NCBI GenBank assembly: GCA_907163345.1
Contig: CAJQUN010001138.1
Coordinates: 37,763-101,762 of the forward strand
Length of the DNA stretch: 64,000 nt
Direction: 5' to 3'
DNA from: Haberlea rhodopensis
Lineage: Eukaryota > Streptophyta > Magnoliopsida > Lamiales > Gesneriaceae
Positions within the stretch are counted from its first letter, which is position 1. Each line of letters starts with the position of its first letter. Below, piece after piece: positions 21,402 to 32,824 of this stretch. The notes beneath the pieces were generated by a model. It worked only from the letters and a program-made list of their open reading frames with translations. It did no database searches and was not told the DNA's origin. A program made the translations under genes and the position numbers.

Positions 21402-21746
21402 ATTTATTTGATTACTTGTATCTTACTTTATTTATATTGTGGATCTATTAAGTAATGACTTTATGCCTGTTGACGGAATTACCGTCTTGGCTTTAGTTTA
21501 GTTAATATATTTTATGTTAAAAACAATTTATTATGTACGAGTTTTTATATTTTATAAAAATAAGAAAAGAAATTTGAACCGAACCACGAAAGCAACAAAC
21601 CCATCGGTTCTCAGATAAAAGAATGCATGTGGTTACGGCTGTACAAAGATTCCGGTTTCAATTGATCTCCCTATCAAAGCCCTAGTAGATCCCAACGACA
21701 GTTACCCTGCCTCTTGGTCACAATCAAACAGGGGACGAGGAAAATA
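21402..21746 (+). promoter_or_regulatory. Upstream region of the TRS33 gene
   Basis: This stretch separates the MULE-like element from the TRS33 start codon. A TATA-like TTTATAAAAA lies near 21552. A pyrimidine-rich leader with AAAGCCCTAG and AACCCATCGG follows, as is common in plant housekeeping promoters. The transcription start is not determinable here. The transposon's TSD lies only about 345 bp from the ATG. Confidence 0.45.
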
Positions 21747-24388
21747 ATGGTGAGGGAAGTGTCGGAAAGTTGCGTGGAGAGTTTGCTCACGGAGATCGTC
21801 TCCTCGTATTGCAACGGATTCTATGCCAACAAGCCCGAGCTAGCTGCTCGAAGGATCGAAGCCATTGGCTTTCAGGTTGGACACCAACTGTCTGAAAGGT
21901 TTGTTTCTACATGTATTGTCATCTTATAAGTATTACCAGTTGCAGCTTCGCTGTTATTTGTATGATTATTTAGTGAGGTAGATATCTCTTGAAATTGATG
22001 TCGGATTAGATACTTGAACGGTGATGCAAAATGGGAAACTATGAAATTTGTTAATTACAGGATTGTGATGGCATGTGGTTGTCAATTGAATAAGCCAGTG
22101 GAGGTTTTGGTCTTTAATAATGAAACAAAAGCAGCGACTGATTTGAGGGTTTTGGATAAATGTCTGCGATGGAAGTTATACGAGTCGAGGTTTCTGAATT
22201 GAACGTGGCATTCTTTTAGGGCCAACATTTTAGTCACCGCCTGATACTGTGATCCTATTAGTGCCAATTCTTACAAAGATTAAACAGTTTACATGAGAAA
22301 AAATTCATCTTGATGCAGAATGTTCAATTCACGTGATATTTGGTGTTGCTTTTTCATGTATTTACGAGGACACTCATTGAATGTCATCTGTTTTTGTGCC
22401 AGATACACAATGGATCGACCAAGGTTCACGGATCATCTGGAGGCTATCAAGTTCATTTGCAAGGACTTTTGGTCTGAACTATTCAAGAAGCAGATAGATA
22501 ACTTAAAGACAAATCATAGGGTGCGTATAGGAATCTGAAGCAATCAGCAAAATAATTTTAAATGATGTGTGACCAATTATGTTTACCTTATAGGGAACTT
22601 TTGTATTGCAAGATAATCAGTTTCGGTGGCTTGCACATATGTCCGTTGACCCGTCAATAGAAGCGTCTGGTTCTATTCAAGACCCTTCGGTAATGGCAGA
22701 CAATAAGGAAGCTCAAGCTACCGGCATGCATCTTTACTTTCCGTGTGGAATAATAAGGGGAGTACTTTCAAACTTGGGAATACCATGTGCAGTTTCAGCA
22801 GATATATCCAACCTTCCAGCATGTGAGTTTTTTTCCCCTCCTTTTAGAACTTTTGTTGCATTCTGGGTCAAATTTTTTTTTATTTTTTATTTTTAAAAGA
22901 ATAGGGAGACACAAACGATAAATAGAATATTGATGCAGCACGTTTCAAATTTAACATAAAATATACTGAATAATGTATTATATACGATACCACATTATAG
23001 ACAACACCTCTTTTATCATTATTCAAGTTCAAAGACATCATCATCACAAATTCAGCTTTTCTGAAAAACCATGTATTAATATTGTAAGGTGGGTACTCTT
23101 TTTCATACTATTCTCTATCTTATTGAATGTTTTAAAGGGTTAATTTGAAGGAAAGGTGGTTAAGACATGTCAAGTTTAAAGTTGTCTCATCTTATTAAAC
23201 ATGCTTTGGTTATCTGACATGCATGTGAGTAATTTTGCGTTGCTCAAAATTTACAGAAGGTGAAGTGTTGATTCACCTTTCTTTTAACTCCTCTTCCCCC
23301 GACTTTTGAATTTAGGGGTTTGAGATTAATAGAAGTGGTTCATGGATTGTTCGATTCGAGCTCAATTATTGCCTATCTTGAGCCTTTTACATGAATTTTT
23401 CATGATTTCACAAGTCACTGCCAGATTTTTATTACTATATATATCTATATATACCATATGAGATATAGTTAATGATCATGATAACAATAAAAAGAACCAA
23501 TAAAATTAAGTTCTTTTTATTCTTAAAAATTTGAGAAACCCACATAATCACCACCTTTGGCTTCTTGGAATGTTTAGTTTTAAATTTTTTAAGATACCAT
23601 TTGCAAGAGCCATCTTGAACTCGAGCAAAAATAATATTGAGCCGGCATATGGGCTCGAAATTTTTTAAAAGTACGGCTCGTTTACACCCTTATTTTTGGT
23701 CCCGTTCACTAAGCAGCAATACTGGAGAAACAATTGCTTTGAGATGGAGCATTACAAAGTTTTGTATGGATATCTTGATGTAGCATGTGTCATGTCTTTA
23801 TAAAGGTTGTTACTGGTTGGCAAAGTAAATTGTGCTGTGACTTATTTTGCGGGAAATCATGGAGTTATGCTGAATATAATCAGTGCAAAATTATGTGTCA
23901 TCAATGATTTATTGCTAGACATGCATCTTAGATTATCTTTAATTTAAATTTTGTGTCGCGGCTCTAATTTCTTTGTTATGTGCCTCATTGATGGTTTACC
24001 CGACGTGATGTGAGAATTGAAGTCACAGTAAGAGCGGTTTTGAGGCTCTGGATTACCTCTTTTATGAATCATGCACATTCATCTGTCACAATTCTTGCTG
24101 TATTAAAGTTGTACAGTAGAGCAATATGTTAAAAGACTAAATAATAAAATATCCTTTTCGCTGACTGCTCAAGTTTTGGAGGAATTTGAATGAAAGCTAA
24201 ATGGATGGTCACTGAACAACTTCATGATATCATTATAAAAGGCTAAACATTTTTCTCTTAATCCTTCTTTTTATTTTGAGAAATGTTATTGTCAGAACAA
24301 TTTCCATGAATTTAACATTGAAATTGCTCTGACAATATCATAACACCATTATTTTTCAGGTTCTTTTGTCGTTCGTATAAAAGCCTGA
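21747..24388 (+). CDS. TRS33: TRAPP complex subunit TRS33 / TRAPPC6-like (4 exons)
   Basis: This is a subunit of the TRAPP tethering complexes, which act as Rab GEFs (Ypt1/Rab1) at the Golgi and in cell-plate traffic. Exons: 21747-21898, 22403-22520, 22594-22822, 24360-24388. All introns are GT-AG and phases fit, giving about 175 residues, the usual length. The start MVREVSESCVESLLTEIV leads into the BET3-fold helix ELAARRIEAIGFQVGHQLSE. Then come RPRFTDHLEAIKFICKDFWS and LFKKQIDNLKTNHRGTFVLQ. The C-terminal strand block has LYFPCGIIRGVLSNLGIPC and ends SFVVRIKA. The internal ATG at 21747 is preferred to the in-frame one at 21714 because the family starts at MVRE. No frame damage. The last intron is 1.5 kb and has decayed hAT-like sequence. 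Confidence 0.95.
22823..24359 (+). other. Intron 3 of TRS33
   Basis: AT-rich intron with no gene. A GAGCTCG/GGCTCG-rich patch (about 23355-23690) ends GGCTCGTTTACACCCTTA. That resembles the end of a hAT element, but no matching left end or TSD is found. A hairpin lies just before the acceptor (24288-24336). Confidence 0.6.
24288..24336. repeat. 17-bp stem hairpin near the last splice acceptor
   Basis: ATTGTCAGAACAATTTC (24288-24304) and GAAATTGCTCTGACAAT (24320-24336) pair with one mismatch around a 15-nt loop. It lies 23 bp before the AG of the last TRS33 intron. It may be the relic of a tiny foldback MITE. Confidence 0.7.
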
Positions 24389-24878
24389 GGAGTGTCGGGC
24401 ATAACAGGAAATGAACTTTGAGGTTTCATGTTTTGCTTTATTATGAAGTTTTTTTTCACTCTTGCGTTTGGAGTTCATTGTTCCCACATTATGTTACCAA
24501 TTCTCGCTATTCTGATGGAAATTTCGTATAACAGAAGTCCTTTGAGTGATTTCATTTCAATGCTGTTTTCGGTTCTTTTATCTTTATCTTAATATATGCG
24601 TTAATACTACATCAAATTTACGTTGGACTGACGTGTATATTTTTGGATTAATTAACTGATAGTGTCTTACTCGCATAATATTACTCTTTTATTTGTTGGT
24701 AAGTTTTTAGTGGAAATGCAGAACTTAAATTCTATAGGTAGAATGTATGTTACCTGATAAAGATGATTTGAAAGTGTAGAATGAGGTAATTACGAAAGTT
24801 ATTGATGTGTCAGCATGCCCATTTTCTGAAATTGATTTTGTAATTGTAAAGTTAAACATTATCTAATTTTACCAAATG
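24389..24878. other. TRS33 3' UTR and short intergenic stretch
   Basis: AT-rich sequence runs to the MULE's target-site duplication. It should include the TRS33 3' UTR. Poly(A) signals cannot be assigned firmly. Confidence 0.5.
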
Positions 24879-24888
24879 CCAACCAACC

Positions 24889-25145
24889 GTGGGTTTTTTA
24901 ACAAAATAACCCATCTTTTAATTCAACCCATAAATTTAACCCAATTTTTTTTTTTAATAAACTAACATAAGTCGCCATCTTAGATGGCGACAATCACCAA
25001 ATTCTATTAATGTTGACATCTGAGATGGCGACTACATAAATTTTTTTTTTTACTGTTGTCGCCATCTCAGATGGCGAAAACCAACAAAAATGAGATGGCG
25101 ACAACCAACAAAAATTATGTTAATGTCGCCATCTTAGATGGCGAC
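24889..25145. repeat. Left TIR of the MULE
   Basis: It matches the reverse complement of 36655-36884, including the poly-T block and the spacing of the 21-bp palindromes. The left copy has an extra partial unit (about 25079-25102: a CCAACAAAAA spacer plus half a palindrome) that the right copy lacks. Confidence 0.9.
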
Positions 25146-25338
25146 ATCAATAAATTTTTTTTTTTTTATTGATGTCGTCATCTACGATGGCGACATCATA
25201 ACATTATAAAATAATTTTTCCGTGTTGTCGGCAGAAAACGACGTAAAAATATAATATTTATAACTTTGTCGCCATCTGAGATGGCGACAATAAAAAAAAA
25301 CTCATTTTTTATTTTATGTCGCCATTTGAGATGTCGAC
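24971..25338. repeat. Array of 21-bp palindromes, left side
   Basis: Copies at 24971, 25012 (degenerate), 25058, 25091 (half), 25125, 25174, 25268 and 25318 (degenerate). Each full copy is GTCGCCATCT, one variable base, then AGATGGCGAC. The last three extend beyond the matched TIR towards the transposase gene. Confidence 0.93.
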
Positions 25339-25604
25339 ATTAATCAATTTTTTTTCTCTATTTATACGAACAAAATCAGCTCATTTCATATCTTCAGCTC
25401 ATTTCATACATTCCATATCTTCAGCTCATTTCATAATTCGTAAGCTTTATTTTTACTTCCGAATATTTAAGGAAATTTTCATTATATCCTCCAGTTATTT
25501 GCTCCGATCAGCATATTGTAGGTACGTTGTTATATAAATAATCATATTTAACAACATTATATATCATGTATTAATTTATGAATTTTATCTTTATTTTTTA
25601 AGGT

Positions 25605-28051
25605 ATGTCAATTAAAGTTTTGTTGTATTGGGGAGGCCAAATATTACAAGATTCAGAATCTGTTAGATATGATCGTGGTCCGTCAAAAGGCATGACAATA
25701 TCTCGCAATATTAATTATTTTATAGTTATTGAGTGATGTATATGATATTACTGGCATCGATCGTCACAAGTTCATTCTGAAAATATATTGTAAATATATA
25801 TTCAGTGATTTTTCGGGGATGAAACAAACAATTTTTCCCGTTGACAGCGATGACAATCTAAGCATGGCTATTGGATATTGAACAAAATCATACTTTTTTG
25901 GAGATGTATATACAAACAGAACCCTGTGCTTATGATTTTATTACAGAATTGCCAACAACTGGTAGTGGTCCATCTGTAGTAGTTACAGAAAGACCAACTA
26001 CCTCTATGATTCAAGATGATGCTCCGATAGTTGCTGACAATATTGTTCCCGAGCCACTAGCAGACAGTTTTGTGGATTTTGGAGATGACATTCAGTCTGA
26101 ACTGGAGGGGATTCCATCTGAGGATGAGTCTGCTGACGATGAGGTTGATATTGTAGAAGTGCCAGTTACTGTAGCAGACACAACCACAACAAATGAACCT
26201 GACCTTTATCAAACAATTCCATTTTTCTCCACGACACATCCAGACGTATTTGGTGATTCGATCGACCTTCCAACTGGTAAGTGGGGGAGTTATTACGATT
26301 ATTCGGAAGGAGATATCCATCTGAATATGGTATTTAAAGATAAAGGTCATCTTCAGGCAGCTGTGAAGGATTACTCCGTACGGATTGTAAAACGTGAGTA
26401 TCTTGTTGTCAAAAGTACAAAAACTTTATGGAAAGTGGTGTGCAAACATAGCACACCAGATATGCCTTGCAGATGGTTTCTACGCACCTCATTGGGGAAA
26501 AAATAGAATGTTCAAAATAACAAAATATGGGGTTCTCACACTTGTCTTTTGAGTGATTTATCGATCGATCATGCAAATCTGGACAAAAATATGATTGCTA
26601 GTTTGCTAGTGGGAATCGTTCGACGTGATCCATCCTATGAGGTAAAGTATGTTATTCAAACTGTTAAAGATAAGTATGGTTTTGAGATCTCATATGCAAA
26701 AGGCTGGTATAGTTTGAGACGTGCAGTTGAAAATGTGTATGGAACATGGGAGAGCTCTGTAAGAAAATTGCCTTATTACATGAGAGCTTTGCAAAAATGG
26801 AACTCAGACACAGTCGTCGAATGGGATCACCTACCGAATGCTAGACCAACAGAGATTACTTTGAATTACGTGTTTTGGGCCTTCCAACCATGTGCAGATG
26901 GATTCCGACACTGTCGAAAAGTTATAAGTGTAGATGGAACACATCTGTATACAAAATATCAACATAAGATGTTGATTGCCGTGACCATGGACGCTAACAA
27001 TCAAGTCTTACTTTTGGCCTTTGCAATCGTTGACGAGGAAAGTTTTTTGTCGTGGAAATGGTTTTTGGAGTTGATTAGCAAGCACATTGTTAAAGGATCT
27101 GATGGTGTGTGCTTGATATTTGATAGGCATCCGGGCCTTATTGCAACCGTTGAATGTGTTGCCGACTTCAATTCCTCGCATGGAGTGCATCGATTTTGTT
27201 TGAGACATGTGTGCTCGAACTTTAATAGTCGGTTCAAAAATGTTCATTTGAAAGACTTATGCTGGAAGGCTAGTTCAGAAAATCAGCTCAAAAAGTTCGA
27301 TTCTACAATGGAAGAAATAAAAAGTATCGAACCAAGAGCATTTGATTATTTGAATCGGATTGACAAGTCAAAATGGACTCTTGCACATGATGGTGGATGG
27401 CGGTGTGGTATTCTTACGACAAATATGTCCGAGTGCATTAACGGAGTTATGAAGGGTGCTCGTCGCCTTCCAATCACCGCCATTGTGCAATTAACTTTTG
27501 ATCGCTGTGTGCTCTATTCTCTTGAACGACTGAAGAAAGCGGAACGAATGATCCAGAATAATCAAGATTGGCCGGATTATGTATTTGAAAAATATGCTCG
27601 TGCTGATCATAATTCCATTCACCATGATGTTCGGATGTTCGATCGAAGACAATTAACCGCTTCTGTAATCACTAGAGAGCAAGCAGGATGTGGCGGCAAT
27701 ACACACGTGGTCAACCTCAAAGCAAGGGAATGCTCTTGCGGAAAATGGAAACAATTTGGCATACCATGTTCACATGCGATACAAGTGTGTTGACATTATG
27801 GTTTAAATGCGAAAAAATTAGTCATCCAGTATTATAATATGTCTGAGTACTGGAACACATATCAAGGGTAATTCAATCCACTGTGGGCATAGCAGTATTG
27901 GGACACCCCGTGCTTCCAGTTATTCCACAACTCCACTCTGCGCAAGTCCAAACGGGTAGGTCGTGATCGCACTACACGTATCCAAAATGAGATGGATTGG
28001 CCAGAAGCCCGAGCAAGACGACAAATTGCTTCAAGTTCTAGAAATCATTAA
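25605..28051 (+). pseudogene. MULE transposase (mudrA-like), broken
   Basis: The order matches MuDR-type transposases. An N-terminal PB1-like segment (IKVLLYWGG...DDNLSMAI) is followed by an acidic spacer. A MuDR zinc-ribbon-like region comes next (LQAAVKDYSVRIVKREYLVV...PCRWFLR), then the MULE DDE domain (KVISVDGTHLYTKYQHKMLI, with the first Asp; LLLAFAIVDEES; FDRHPGL; HGVHRFCLRHV). A SWIM zinc finger (ECSCGKWKQFGIPCSHAIQV) and a tail GRDRTTRIQNEMDWPEARAR complete it. Damage: frameshifts near 25726 and 25875, TAG at 26504-26506 with small compensating indels around 26506-26540, and stops at 27791, about 27871 and about 27890. The enzyme would cut at the TIRs and leave 9-bp TSDs. This copy is dead. 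Confidence 0.92.
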
Positions 28052-28569
28052 ATTTTTGGCGTGTAATTGTGTAAGGCCTCACCGCCATGTTTGCATACTT
28101 CATCTCCCTTAAGTTCAGACATTCAGAAAATTTTACGTTATTCAGAAATTATAAGTTTTTATTTGTATGCTCACAAAACAAACATTTTTGTCAAACTTAA
28201 TTTTATAACTACAAGAATCGGTAACAATTTACAATATAGTGATGACTTCAACGACGACGACGATTAGCAAGTTTTCCTCCAGTACCACAAAGAGGATGAT
28301 TTGTCCGTCTTCTAACTCTTCGTGGTTCAACGACTTCCTCGCCCCTTTCCCTTGCCGCATGTGTGTTGGCAGGCTGCTGAAATGGCGTCAGTTGAGGGAA
28401 TAGAACTGGAGAGACATCGAAATGTGAAGTCATAGACGCATATGTTGCAAACCCAATATTTACATTTGTATCCACGCTGCTGGGCTGGGCTTCAGTGGAC
28501 ATGGGGGGATATGTCGTGAAGGGAGATATATCAATATCATATGCAGGCACAGGAATAATAGTCTGTACA

Positions 28570-28659
28570 CATATCTGGCTCTGTCCACGTAGATGGACCT
28601 GCAATATCTGTCTGCATATCCGGCTCTGTCCATGTAGATGGACCTGCAACATCTGCCGG
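28570..28659. repeat. 45-bp tandem repeat in the PMD tail
   Basis: Two units, each with CATATC(T/C)GGCTCTGTCCA and GTAGATGGACCTGCAA, at about 28570-28614 and 28615-28659. On the minus strand each encodes a LQVHL.GQS.IC repeat in the low-complexity tail. Confidence 0.85.
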
Positions 28660-30275
28660 CATATATGTATCAACAGACTGGATTTAATTGTATGCCGGGA
28701 AGTTTCTGTCTCGTCGTTGACGAGCCACTCGTACCACATTCTCGAACACACTTCTGTGTTGCCTCGTCGACTCTGTCGTCATAGGCAAGCCATCAGCCAG
28801 ATGTCGGTCATAACTTGTAGTTAATTGCTCCATCTGCTCAATCTGCAAAGTCCAAATGTAGAATATAAAATATATACATCTAATCACAATTATAAAAAAC
28901 AAAATTTCAAGTAATTCACGTACCACGTGCTGCCATGCCGTGCCATCACCATGTTGATATCCTGTCTGTACAAAATATTGGCCACGTCCAATGTATCTAC
29001 GTGTGACTTGTTCATACCACTCGGTGTATCCGCCAACAACGTAGTTACCACCATCAGTAAATCGTGGTCTGTCTATACGTAGATCATTTGCCCTCTCCCA
29101 GCAAAGTATATATGCGATATGCCGAGCGCTCCAGTCTTTGTTGAAGTTTCCCCTTCGACCAATATTATGCAATGCATCATCCCCCGATTGTGGATCTTCT
29201 GGTATGTCTTGTAGCATACCAAATTGTCGGAGTATTCTCTCAGATCGTTGCATCTCAACGATGTCGAAGAAAAACAAACGGGCCTTTATATGTTCATAAC
29301 TCCGTAATTCCTTCAGTATACTCATCGGGGTAAGGCTGCCAATTAAACTACAAATTAACATTGCTTTAGAAATATCAAAAGAATGTTGTTTGTAAAAACA
29401 AATTTAACAGCATGTTTACTTGGGTTACTGGCTGCTCATCGAGAATGTCCATCATGATGCGTATAGAATGACTCCCAGTTTCTGTAAATTTCAAATGACA
29501 TGACCACCTGTATATATTCAAATAAATGATTAAATGCATTAACACATAAATCAGTTAAAATACAAGACATATTCGTGTTACCTTACACCATATGGAGCAG
29601 CAGGTAACACATTATCTTGACCGATCACTAGTGGCCCAAAATCAGATCTTTGACCACCCATTGAGGAGTCAAACTTGGGATTCGTGACCATGCCCAAATC
29701 TCATTTATTGTAATGACATCAATAATACAAGTTAGATTTATTTAAAATAAACAAACATATTTAATTATTTAAAATAAACAAACATATTTACCTGTAAGAT
29801 TTGCAATGCACCACCTATTACTTTTTTCCTTCTTTCTGATGAATTACACAACTCACGATACAAGTACGTCAACACAGCACTACCCCAACTATAGGTATGA
29901 GCAGAGTCGATATCCTCCAACTTCTGTAAATACAATAACCTCACAAAATTACCTGATGAATCAGGGCACATAATCCCCCTAGCATCAACAACGCACAAGC
30001 CCTTGTAAACTTAACAACATCATCTGGCGTACTTTATATTCAACGGATTGAGCAGCAAATGATTTTGCAAAGCAACTAATCTCAAACGTGCACCCTTAAA
30101 GTCTTTGATATCCGGTATGAAACCTAAATATGTATGACAATATTCTTGCCAATCGGGTAGAGTCCTATCATAATCAATCCCCGACACTACGATGCCATCT
30201 ACTGGCAATGACCATATTACTGCAATGTCTTGCAGTGTGATAGACGCCTCTCACGATCTAAGATGAAATGTGTGT

Positions 30276-31763
30276 TGTAAGTATCCAACAAGCATACAAC
30301 GCAGCGGAATTTAAAATTTTGGATTACTATAACCGCGGATCTATACAAAGTTGTCATATCGGATAAAGGATCATAAGAGTCTCACCCTTGTAGCGTGTTT
30401 GAGCAGATTCCACGAAGTACCACGTTCAACGATTCCGAGTCACGAGCAACACCTCCAAGGTCTTGCCTCAACGGTATCCACACGATCAAATCGGGAAGGG
30501 ATAGTTTAAGAACAAAGTGCTAGATTTGTTCTTAAACCAATACACGAAGCACACTCGATTCACAATCGAAAGGATGGCCGGAATTCACTCTTCCTCACGT
30601 CGACTATGAAGAAGTCGAGAGAAGCAAGAGAGATGCGGCGGCCGTGTGGCTTGTTGTGATCGAATTGGTATAAAGAATTGTCCCCTACAACTAATTATAA
30701 CCTTGTTATTAAAAGGCTTAATTAAAGTTCAAGACTTTCTCAAAGTCTTATGGGCCCAAACCCATAATTTAATTAAGTTCTTTTAATCATTTAATTAAGA
30801 CTCCTCTTAATTAATTAATTCATCCAATGAATTTAATTTCCCTTCTTGATTTAATCTTTTGTGCGACCCGATAGGATCTTGCAATGTTGGCAGTGACATA
30901 AAATCTCATTTTATGTCGCAAGCAATGAGCGGTATCTAGCAACACATCAATGCTACCCAAATTACAAGAATGTCATTGACTCGACATAACCTAGGGACCG
31001 TGATAATATTAATCATGTAACTTAATCCCTTTGTCCATGTGTTTAGATTGAACACGAGTCATGAAATAGTCATACTCGTATATTCAATCTCTATTTCTTG
31101 ATCCCCAAGTATAACTGGAATAAACGAATAAGCTCGATATCACATATCGACTCATTCGAGCACGGCCTTGCATTTTAGTCTTACTTGATCAAGGGCCCAA
31201 ACACTTCTCCTGTTATATAGGAGGGACAAATCCTATCTTGATCAATCAACATCCCTCTACATAATTCGTAGTGTATCCAATAGTTGCCTTTATAGTTCAC
31301 CCTGTTATAGGTAACGTTTGACAATATCAAGATACATAACTCCTTATGTTGGGATCTCTGATAATCTCAAGTCGTAAGGATTACATACATTATTATCACT
31401 ATGAGAATTGCTTATGACACTCATATAACTATCCATGTAGCATTCTCATGGTGGGTCTGTCCAGTACATCGTTCTCTAACATGTACCCATGTGTTGATTT
31501 GATATCTCATATCAATAAACAATTCATCAATCAACACATACTAGTCTCAATGCATTATCATTATCCCAATTCATGATAATACTTGACTAAGGACAATCTT
31601 TAAGAATAATACAATATTATTCTAAGGACATTAACTTATATATCAATTCATATTGCACAGATATTCGAATAATATATAATAATGATTTGCCATTCATAAA
31701 ATCATAATACATTGTATGTCATAAACAATCATCAAATGACTTGTCTTAGGGCATATCCCAACA
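30276..31763 (-). repeat. 3' LTR of the copia element
   Basis: TG...CA boundaries in both readings (plus strand TGTAAGTATCCAAC...GGGCATATCCCAACA). It matches 35668-35904 over their shared part and 12324-13817 throughout. Confidence 0.95.
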
Positions 31764-31779
31764 AATCTTCCACTTGCAC

Positions 31780-32824
31780 TAAGACCAATCAGACATATAC
31801 TTAATGCCTAGAGATCTAGTATGACGATCATGCTGCTACTGTGACAGTGGTTTCGTCAATGGGTCAGATACATTATCATCTGTTGGTACTTTGCATATTT
31901 TAACAGCACCTCCATTTAGGCAAAACACATATCCTGATTGCGATCGAAAAAAAAAACATCTTTGTCGGTTTGGAAACTCGCATCAGTGTAACCTATTACA
32001 TTGAGCTCTTCATCACCTCCATAAATCAAGAATGTATCCTTAGTTCTTCTCAAGTACTTCAGGATATTCTTGACTACAATCCAGTGACTTTCACCTGGAT
32101 CAACTTGATATCTGCTCGTCATGCTCAAAGCATACGAAACATCAGGACGAGTACATATCATGGCATACATGATAGATCCAATAGCTGACGCATATGGAAT
32201 CTTACTCATGCGTTGTCTCTCATCTGGTGTTGAAGGACATTGTTCCTTCGAGAGATAAATTCCATGTGTCATAGGCACGAATCTTTTCTTCGATTCTTGC
32301 ATGCTAAACCGTTTTAGCACTTTGTCTATGTATGTACTTTGACTTAGGCCAAGTAATCTTCTTGATCTATCTCTATAGATCTTGATTCCTAATACATAGG
32401 TGACTTCACCCAAGTCTTTCATAGAAAAGCAATTCCCTAGCCAAATCTTTATAGATTGTAAGGCAGGGATATCATTCCCAATGACAAGTATGTCATTTAC
32501 ATACACTATTAGGAAGATAATTATGCTCCCACTGACCTTCTTGTAGACACAAGGTTCATCTACGTTTTTGATGAAACCAAACTTTTTGACTGCATCATCA
32601 AAACGAAGATTCCAACTCCGAGAAGCTTGCTTCAATCCATAAATGTATCGTTGTAGCTTGCATATCTTTCCAGCATCCTTTGGATCGACAAAACCCTCGG
32701 GCTGTGTCATGTACACATCCTCAAGCAGATTTCCATTAAGGAAAGCTGTTTTGACATCCATCTGCCAGATTTCATAATCATGAAATGCAGTTATTGCAAG
32801 TAAGATCCTAATGGATTTAACCAT
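31780..32824 (-). pseudogene. Copia reverse transcriptase / truncated RNase H
   Basis: The RT palm includes WQMDVKTAFLNGNLLEDVYM, GLKQASRSWNLRF and FLIVYVNDILVIGND. In the last, the copia YVDDIL catalytic box reads YVNDIL, so the first catalytic Asp is lost. IKIYRDRSRRLLGLSQSTYI and KYLRRTKDTFLIYGG follow, then RNase H starts with GYTDASFQTDKD. A lengthened A/T homopolymer at about 31948-31957 shifts the frame. The middle of RNase H is then deleted: FCLNGGAV joins directly to VKICKVPTDDNVSDPLTKPL. The enzyme is doubly inactivated. It is separated from the upstream part by a frameshift near 32825. Confidence 0.9.

Noticed and set aside
22014..22202. Open frame in TRS33 intron 1
   Set aside because: It lies wholly between two well-supported exons with GT-AG ends and has no conserved motif.
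23325..23693. Complete hAT element in TRS33 intron 3
   Set aside because: The right end resembles a hAT tip, but no matching left TIR or 8-bp TSD could be found.
24879..24890. Exact 9-bp TSD of the MULE
   Set aside because: CCAACCAACC is internally repetitive and overlaps the TIR tip, so the register (8, 9 or 10 bp) cannot be fixed by eye; only a flanking direct repeat is claimed.
24971..25338. Regularly spaced palindromes as a CRISPR array
   Set aside because: They are TIR components of a MULE in a plant genome; spacers are AT-rich, partly repeated and mirrored in the other TIR.
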